The notes beneath the pieces are model-generated. The model saw only the letters and a program-made list of their open reading frames with translations. It did not search any database and was not told where the DNA came from. This document shows, one piece after another, positions 59,064-64,000 of a stretch of 64,000 nucleotides of DNA. How positions within the stretch are numbered: position 1 is the first letter of the stretch; every line of letters begins with the position of its first letter. The position numbers and the translations under genes are program-made. Origin of the DNA: WYZ-LMO2 sp040514265 (GTDB taxonomy: Archaea > Halobacteriota > Archaeoglobi > Archaeoglobales > Archaeoglobaceae); assembly GCA_040514265.1 (NCBI GenBank), contig JBEVCD010000018.1:1-64000 (forward strand). Direction: 5' to 3'.

Positions 59064-59870
59064 ATGCTTCAAGTCGACATTCTCTGGGTTTACGGAATAG
59101 GAGCCATGTTCGCAACCGCGGCAGCCAAACAGATAAAATCGAGGGGAGATTTTGGAATTTACATGGCTGCGCTTATGATCTACATATCCACAATCTTCGT
59201 CCCGGAAGCGATCTGGTTGCTGTGGAGCTTCCCGAGCTGGGAGACCATGCACGTCTGGCAATCGCTTGACGCGATACCTACAGCCTACGCGGCTCTTTTC
59301 ATAGCGGGGGATGCTCTACTAGCGCTGATCGGTTTTATCGTCGCTGCAAAGCTCATTTTGAGCGGGAGGGAGTATCTGGCTCACATCCAGTGGATCGCCG
59401 GATACTTCGGCTTCTTCTTCGTCCTGATCCACGGCTGGGATGGCACCGGATGGCAGAGGTTCACGTGGGATCCGACGGTAACTGGTGAGCCCTGGGAGCC
59501 GGGGAAGACAATGCTCTTCGATTTTGCAACGAGCAACGTAGCGTTTAACGCAATGGCGATCCCTACCATAGCACCGCTGATAATCGGGGGCTATATGTGG
59601 CTCAGGGGAGGACATAAAGCTTCGGGTCTCAGCCCAGAGGTTGCCTCGACCCTCGCCGCAAGGGGCGTCGGGATGTACCTGCTCGGAGTCGGGGTTTCAC
59701 TTCTGATGGCTCTGATCGCGACGCTGATATCTATCTACGCCTCGTGCACAATTGGAATTTTCAGCATCGCCGTCGGGGTGGTACTTACAGCCATGGTCGC
59801 TTACCTCGTTGCCCTCAGAAGGGGTGCGCCGCTTTACGAAGCGCTGCACAGGTATTTCAACCTGATTTGA
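59064..59870 (+). CDS. Unknown polytopic membrane protein
   Basis: A 268-residue integral membrane protein with about seven hydrophobic segments (LWVYGIGAMFATAAA, IYMAALMIYISTIFVPEAIWLLW, AALFIAGDALLALIGFIVAA, WIAGYFGFFFVLIHGW, PTIAPLIIGGYMW, GVGVSLLMALIATLISIYA, IAVGVVLTAMVAYLVAL). The loop HGWDGTGWQRFTWDPTVTGEPWEP, rich in Trp and Gly, faces outside. I recognise no family; a transporter or a membrane-bound oxidoreductase subunit is possible. Own promoter. Confidence 0.75.
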   Translation: MLQVDILWVYGIGAMFATAAAKQIKSRGDFGIYMAALMIYISTIFVPEAIWLLWSFPSWETMHVWQSLDAIPTAYAALFIAGDALLALIGFIVAAKLILSGREYLAHIQWIAGYFGFFFVLIHGWDGTGWQRFTWDPTVTGEPWEPGKTMLFDFATSNVAFNAMAIPTIAPLIIGGYMWLRGGHKASGLSPEVASTLAARGVGMYLLGVGVSLLMALIATLISIYASCTIGIFSIAVGVVLTAMVAYLVALRRGAPLYEALHRYFNLI

Positions 59871-59889
59871 TTCTCAAACGCAGTCGAGC

Positions 59890-61131
59890 TCAAAATCCCG
59901 TAAGTAGCCTCTCCGCAACCTTTTCGCACTTCCTCAGCACCTTCTCCTCGTCGACGCTCAGCATTATGCCATCTTCTAGCACAACCTCGCCGTCGACTAT
60001 CAGAGTCGAGACCTCCCCGGGGGCGAAGACTATCGAGTTCTCGTCGTAGCTCGGAAAGTGCTGAATCTTCTTCGGGAATATCGCTATGTCCGCGAGTTTT
60101 CTTGCATCTATCTCGCCGCCTTCGAATCCGTATGCCCTGTAGCCGTTTCTCGTAGCCATCTCGATCAACCTTGACGCCTTGATCGGCTTCCTACGGAGGA
60201 GCTGAAGGAGGGCAGCGATTCTTACTTCGTGTGCGACGCTCAGAGTGTTGTTACTCGCCGCCCCGTCCGTTCCTATGCACACGTTTACACCGGCTTCAAC
60301 CATCTCCGCAACTCGAGCCACGCCGGAGCCGAGCTTCATGTTGCTCGCCGGGCAGTGGGCTACGCTCACCTTCCTTTTAGCCAACAGCTCTATTTCGGCA
60401 TCGCTCAACCACACGGCGTGCGCCAGAACGGTTCTGGAGTCCAGAAACCCCAGACTTTCGAGCAGTTCCACTGGGCGCTTTCCGTACCTCCTCTTTATTT
60501 CTCTGACCTCCCACAGCGTTTCCGCGACGTGTATGTGCTTGACGTAATCGTGCCTCTTCACCTCCTCCAGGAACTCGGGAGAGCACGTGTAAGGAGCGTG
60601 AGGAGCCAGAGTCGCCCTGATCCTACCGTTAAAAGCGCCGTCCCAGAGCTTCGCAAACCTGAGACCCTCGGAAAGTTCCTGCAATGCTCTTTCAGCGTCC
60701 CCCCTGTCAGCCATCCCGTAGCCGAGGGCAGCCCTTAATCCGGCATCACCCACCGCTTTGGCGACGGCATCCATGTGGATGTACATGTCAGCAAAACCAG
60801 CTACCCCACTCCTGGCCATTTCCACACACGCGAGCAGGCTTCCCCAGTACACATCCTCGCCTCTCATCTTTCCCTCTATCCGCTGCACCACGCTCAGCCA
60901 CTCCAAGAGAGGCAAACCCTCCGCTACGCCCCTGAGCAGAACCATCGCCGCGTGCGTGTGGGCGTTGAAGAGAGCCGGTAGAACGAAGCATCCGGATGCG
61001 TTTATCTTCAAGTCCGCGGAGACTTCTTCTTTCCCAACATAGGAGATTCTGTTGCCGTTAACGGCTACGTTGCACTCCACGAACCTCCCTTTTACCCAGC
61101 AGAGACCTCCGAGTATCGCCAGATCGTACAT
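59890..61131 (-). CDS. dadD: 5'-deoxyadenosine/SAH deaminase-type amidohydrolase
   Basis: A 413-residue zinc amidohydrolase. Metal ligands: FNAHTHAAMVLL (H-x-H), HIHVAETLWE (His), VLAHAVWLSD (His) and CIGTDGAASNN (Asp). It deaminates SAH, methylthioadenosine or 5'-deoxyadenosine, by-products of SAM and radical SAM enzymes, which are several in this window. The first in-frame ATG (61158) lies within the TATA element at 61156-61164, so I use the ATG at 61131. The symbol is by family. Confidence 0.85.
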   Translation of the reverse strand: MYDLAILGGLCWVKGRFVECNVAVNGNRISYVGKEEVSADLKINASGCFVLPALFNAHTHAAMVLLRGVAEGLPLLEWLSVVQRIEGKMRGEDVYWGSLLACVEMARSGVAGFADMYIHMDAVAKAVGDAGLRAALGYGMADRGDAERALQELSEGLRFAKLWDGAFNGRIRATLAPHAPYTCSPEFLEEVKRHDYVKHIHVAETLWEVREIKRRYGKRPVELLESLGFLDSRTVLAHAVWLSDAEIELLAKRKVSVAHCPASNMKLGSGVARVAEMVEAGVNVCIGTDGAASNNTLSVAHEVRIAALLQLLRRKPIKASRLIEMATRNGYRAYGFEGGEIDARKLADIAIFPKKIQHFPSYDENSIVFAPGEVSTLIVDGEVVLEDGIMLSVDEEKVLRKCEKVAERLLTGF

Positions 61132-61155
61132 GCTACCCGCGTTCTGAGCGATTGA

Positions 61156-61164
61156 CATAAAAAG
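61156..61164. promoter_or_regulatory. Possible shared TATA element for dadD and the YeiH-like gene
   Basis: CATAAAAAG on the plus strand is 24 bases before the GTG at 61184; on the minus strand CTTTTTATG is 28 bases before the ATG at 61131. It may drive both divergent genes. Confidence 0.4.
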
Positions 61165-61183
61165 TTCGCCTTAAAACTCAAGC

Positions 61184-62164
61184 GTGTGGGAGTCGATAAG
61201 GTTGATCGACCCCGGCAGACTTAGGACACTCGTAAACCAGAGACAGATCGAATTCGTCACTCTGCTGACGGTCCTGACAATAGGAGTTGTTTCCTTCGTC
61301 ATCAGCAGAGCAAACCCGGCTTTTTCACCGCTCTTCAACGCCCTGATTCTTGGCATCGTCCTCGGATACTTCGTAGAGCAGGAAACAAAGGAGGTTGCAA
61401 AGAGGCTGATAGGCGTCATGCTCCCGATATCCGTAGCCCTCTACGGCTTCAACATGAGCATGGAGCCTCCTAAAATAACGGGCAAGATTCTGGCTGCAGA
61501 GCTGCTGGTCGTATTCACGATATTCTGCTCGGTTTACTCAGCCTCACGCTTCCTCAGACTCGGACAGAAGATGTCCGTTCTCCTGTCGTGTGGAGCCGGC
61601 ATATGCGGTGTCTCGGCAATCGCAATAGTGGCGCCGATAATCAAGCCGAGACGCGAGGAGTTCTCGGCTGCAATAATAGTGATAACAGTCGTCGGCTTGA
61701 CGGCAGCGCTGATATACACGTCCATGTTCAAGCTCGGGATCGTTGAGAAGTTAGCGTTTCTAGCCGGTTCAACGCTCCCGCACACCGGGCTCGTGAAGAT
61801 AGCCACTTCTCCATTCGGAGCTGAGGTCGAGAGCACGGCTATGGCGATAAAAGCCGTCAGGATCGCGATGATCGCCGTCGTTGCTCTGATCTTATCGCTC
61901 TTTTACACAGAAAAGAAGTTCTACGTTCCGTGGTTCGTCATGGCTTTCGTTGCGACTGCCCTCATAGGCTCCTACCTCGGCGAGGTTGCAAGTCCACTGA
62001 AAAACCTATCCACGATCCTCTTCGCCTCAACGCTCGCCCTCATAGGCACAACCGTCGAAGTGGATGAAATTTACCGCGTCGGTGCAAGACCCCTCGTAGC
62101 CGCTTACGTCGGCTGGCTGGTGTCGTTTGCTGTGTTCATTGCCATTCAGGGCGAGGTGCCATGA
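61184..62164 (+). CDS. YeiH/UPF0324-family membrane transporter
   Basis: A 326-residue membrane protein with about ten hydrophobic segments. The mid-region CGAGICGVSAIAIVAPIIKPRREEFSAAI and STLPHTGLVKIATSP are the UPF0324 signature. Some members are reported or proposed to export sulfonates or sulfite-related anions, which fits a sulfate/sulfite user, but the substrate is unproven. The start is GTG. The stop overlaps the start of the sensor gene (ATGA). Confidence 0.85.
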   Translation: MWESIRLIDPGRLRTLVNQRQIEFVTLLTVLTIGVVSFVISRANPAFSPLFNALILGIVLGYFVEQETKEVAKRLIGVMLPISVALYGFNMSMEPPKITGKILAAELLVVFTIFCSVYSASRFLRLGQKMSVLLSCGAGICGVSAIAIVAPIIKPRREEFSAAIIVITVVGLTAALIYTSMFKLGIVEKLAFLAGSTLPHTGLVKIATSPFGAEVESTAMAIKAVRIAMIAVVALILSLFYTEKKFYVPWFVMAFVATALIGSYLGEVASPLKNLSTILFASTLALIGTTVEVDEIYRVGARPLVAAYVGWLVSFAVFIAIQGEVP

Positions 62165-64000
62165 TCGGTCGGCTCACGGGGATTGCACTGCTCATAAGTG
62201 CCATCACGGCTGTTCTATCTTACCTCATCAGCGTCTCCTCGCTTCCGCCGGTCTTCTACCTGTACGCTCTCGTAATCGCCGCAGGCATAGGTCTTTTTTC
62301 GTTCGGCAGCATAATGAGACCGATCCTCGAACTGAAGGACCTTGTCGGAGCCGGAACGGTTCAGGAACTTGAAGCAACGGTGAGAAGAACTCTGGAAGAG
62401 AGCTCCGCAAGGCTGAGAGAGCTGGAGAACAGATATGAATCGCTGCTGAAAGCTACCAGCTCTTTCGCCTGGGTATTTGAAGTCGAGGACGGAATCATCG
62501 TAAACTCCAGCTCTGCTGGGCTCCTCGGATACGAGGACTTCGAGGTCGTGGGAAAGAGAGTGGAGGAAATCTTCGAGGTCTTCGGAAGGGAGGCGGTAGC
62601 CAGGAAGAAAGACGGAAGTCTCGCGAGGCTCGAGGTTTCCTCCTTCGGCAACGTTTACGTCGCGAGGGATGAGGAGGAGAAGAGAAAACTCGAAAAGGAG
62701 CTTGCTTTCCTGAGAGCCGTCGTTGAGCATTCGGTGGACGCGATAGTCGTCACAGACATAGACAGCAGAATAGTTGCCTGGAACAAGGGTGCGGAAACGC
62801 TGCTCGGATACAGGGCTGAAGAGGTGATCGGCAAACCGCTATCCGTCATTCTGCCAGAGGAGGAGAGGGAGAGGTGCAGGGAGAACTTCAGACGCGCTGT
62901 TACTGAGGGTTTCGTAAAAGAAGTGGAGTCTTCGAGGATAACGAAAGATGGGAGGCGGATCATCGTGGAGCAGACGCTAACGAGCATAAGCGTCGACGGC
63001 GACATCGTGGGCTTCGTTGCGATAATGAGGGACATAACAAAGAGGAAGGAAACCGAGGAGGAACTGCGGAGAATCTGCGTCGAGCTCGAAAGGAGGACGA
63101 GGGAGCTCTCGGAATACCAGAGGGAGCTCGAACACCTCGCAAAGATCGTCGAAACTTCGAACGATGCCATATACTCGGTGAACGCTTCCGGGATAATAAC
63201 GGCTTGGAACAAGACAGCCGAAAAGCTGTTCGGGTGGAGGAAAGAGGAGATAATAGGCAGAAGCGCCTCGATCCTGCTTCCGGAGGAGATTAAGAACGAG
63301 ACGGAAATCGTGCTGCGAAGGCTGAGAGAGGGTGAGAAGGAGCTGCGATTCGAGACGAGGAGACTCCACAAGAACGGAAAAGTCGTGCCGGTCGAGGTGA
63401 CGATATCTCCTATAGAGCCCAGCTCCGGATTCTCTGTTATAGCGAGGGTCGTCGAGGGAGAGGACTTCGAAAGGAGACTCTTCAGGTTCAACGTGGAGAG
63501 GGGGAGGACTTACTTTACGAGAAGCCTAGATGTTGCCGTAGAAGTTCTGCGAGACCTCTCGCAGTTCGGCTACAGAGCAGTTGTCGTTGGCAGGAGGTAT
63601 CCGGAGGAGCTGGGATTCGATGCAGACATATACTGGGTCTCTGAAAGGGGGGACGTGAATCCGGACGTCAGCGATATCTACGAGCTTCTCATAAAGCTCC
63701 CGGGCTGGAAGAACGCTGTGCTGCTCGACATCGACTGCCTTCTGAGTAGCTGCAGGTTCGAGGACGTTTACACGATGCTGCAGAAGGTGAAGGATGCGTT
63801 CTTCATCCTCAAGAAGGGTGTCGTCGTCGTGCATTCTGCGTCGATTGGTGAAGAGGAGGAGAAACTCATAAAGATCGAGTGTCCGGAAGTAACGGCGAAG
63901 GAGCTTAAGCTTCCGCCGGAAGAGCTCGAAGTTCTGAGGATCGTCTACGAGAAAAACAGAATGGGCTCTAGACCTTCGATAAAGGACGTGATGAGCGAGC
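62161..64000 (+). CDS. Membrane PAS-PAS-PAS-DUF835 sensor protein (partial)
   Basis: The frame is open to the window end (613 codons seen). Order: two membrane helices (residues 5-25 and about 33-52), a coiled coil, a weak PAS (about 95-175), PAS 2 from about 181 (VEHSVDAIVVTDIDSRIVAWN), PAS 3 from about 321 (VETSNDAIYSVNASGIITAWN), then a DUF835 domain (439-575: GRTYFTRSLDVAVEVLRDLSQFGYRAVVVGRRYP; NAVLLDIDCLLSS) and the start of a winged-helix-like tail (PEELEVLRIVY). DUF835 is a KaiC-related domain without P-loop. No histidine kinase domain is seen. Coupled to the YeiH-like permease by ATGA. Confidence 0.83.
   Translation, partial: MIGRLTGIALLISAITAVLSYLISVSSLPPVFYLYALVIAAGIGLFSFGSIMRPILELKDLVGAGTVQELEATVRRTLEESSARLRELENRYESLLKATSSFAWVFEVEDGIIVNSSSAGLLGYEDFEVVGKRVEEIFEVFGREAVARKKDGSLARLEVSSFGNVYVARDEEEKRKLEKELAFLRAVVEHSVDAIVVTDIDSRIVAWNKGAETLLGYRAEEVIGKPLSVILPEEERERCRENFRRAVTEGFVKEVESSRITKDGRRIIVEQTLTSISVDGDIVGFVAIMRDITKRKETEEELRRICVELERRTRELSEYQRELEHLAKIVETSNDAIYSVNASGIITAWNKTAEKLFGWRKEEIIGRSASILLPEEIKNETEIVLRRLREGEKELRFETRRLHKNGKVVPVEVTISPIEPSSGFSVIARVVEGEDFERRLFRFNVERGRTYFTRSLDVAVEVLRDLSQFGYRAVVVGRRYPEELGFDADIYWVSERGDVNPDVSDIYELLIKLPGWKNAVLLDIDCLLSSCRFEDVYTMLQKVKDAFFILKKGVVVVHSASIGEEEEKLIKIECPEVTAKELKLPPEELEVLRIVYEKNRMGSRPSIKDVMSE

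Noticed and set aside
1..64000. CRISPR array or ribosomal RNA
   Set aside because: No regularly spaced repeats and no rRNA-like stretches were seen on either strand.

Overview
The window is archaeal and fits the Archaeoglobales (an Archaeoglobus/Geoglobus/Ferroglobus-like organism), probably from a draft assembly because it holds a 100-N gap. Supporting genes are a DsrMKJOP/Hme membrane complex, a soluble Flx-HdrABC electron-bifurcation set, RFAP synthase for methanopterin, a hexulose-phosphate synthase-RraA fusion, Hel308, an archaeal phosphodiesterase and beta-CASP nuclease, KaiC-like ATPases and a full beta-oxidation operon. Many genes have a TATA-like element about 25 bases before the start codon, the pattern of leaderless archaeal transcripts; operon-internal genes use GGAGGTGA-type ribosome sites or 4-base ATGA overlaps. 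The species cannot be named from this evidence.

Layout. 1-9.4 kb: malate dehydrogenase, then a minus-strand operon that starts with an unusual ferredoxin/MvhD-like/winged-helix fusion and continues with a tandem HdrA, FlxD, C, B, A, HdrC and HdrB. 9.6-13.1 kb: a small winged-helix protein, a four-gene operon of KaiC/RecA-like proteins (two with intact P-loops, two degenerate) and a secreted permuted papain-like protein. 13.2-17.1 kb: beta-CASP nuclease, phosphodiesterase, Mrp ATPase, tRNA-Ala(CGC) and a methyltransferase split by the N gap. 17.1-22.1 kb: beta-oxidation operon (thiolase, DUF35, acyl-CoA dehydrogenase, enoyl-CoA hydratase, 3-hydroxyacyl-CoA dehydrogenase) with an Lrp-type regulator. 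22.2-39.1 kb: housekeeping genes (tatC, THUMP-SPOUT protein, mptG, argS, hemD, glnA, hel308, prs) mixed with unknowns.

39.3-43.6 kb is a more AT-rich island: one intact enolase-superfamily gene plus a decayed glycyl radical enzyme and its frameshifted activase. 43.7-48.8 kb carries dsrOPMKJ (hmeABCDE). 48.9-64 kb carries mannose-6-phosphate isomerase, a Pit/DUF47 phosphate pair, an AI-2E-family permease, an AglD-like glycosyltransferase with a DUF2298 membrane protein, an Lrp regulator with two small unknowns, an M20 peptidase with its regulator, an unknown membrane protein, a deaminase, a YeiH-family permease and a PAS-DUF835 sensor cut off by the window end.

Functionally, the two Hdr-like systems would link pyridine nucleotide, ferredoxin, thiol/disulfide and menaquinone pools. 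The beta-oxidation operon would feed reducing equivalents into them. The most unusual items are the ferredoxin-MvhD-winged-helix fusion, the KaiC quartet, the decaying glycyl radical locus, a 38-residue zinc-ribbon gene and a symmetric shared TATA box between two divergent genes.
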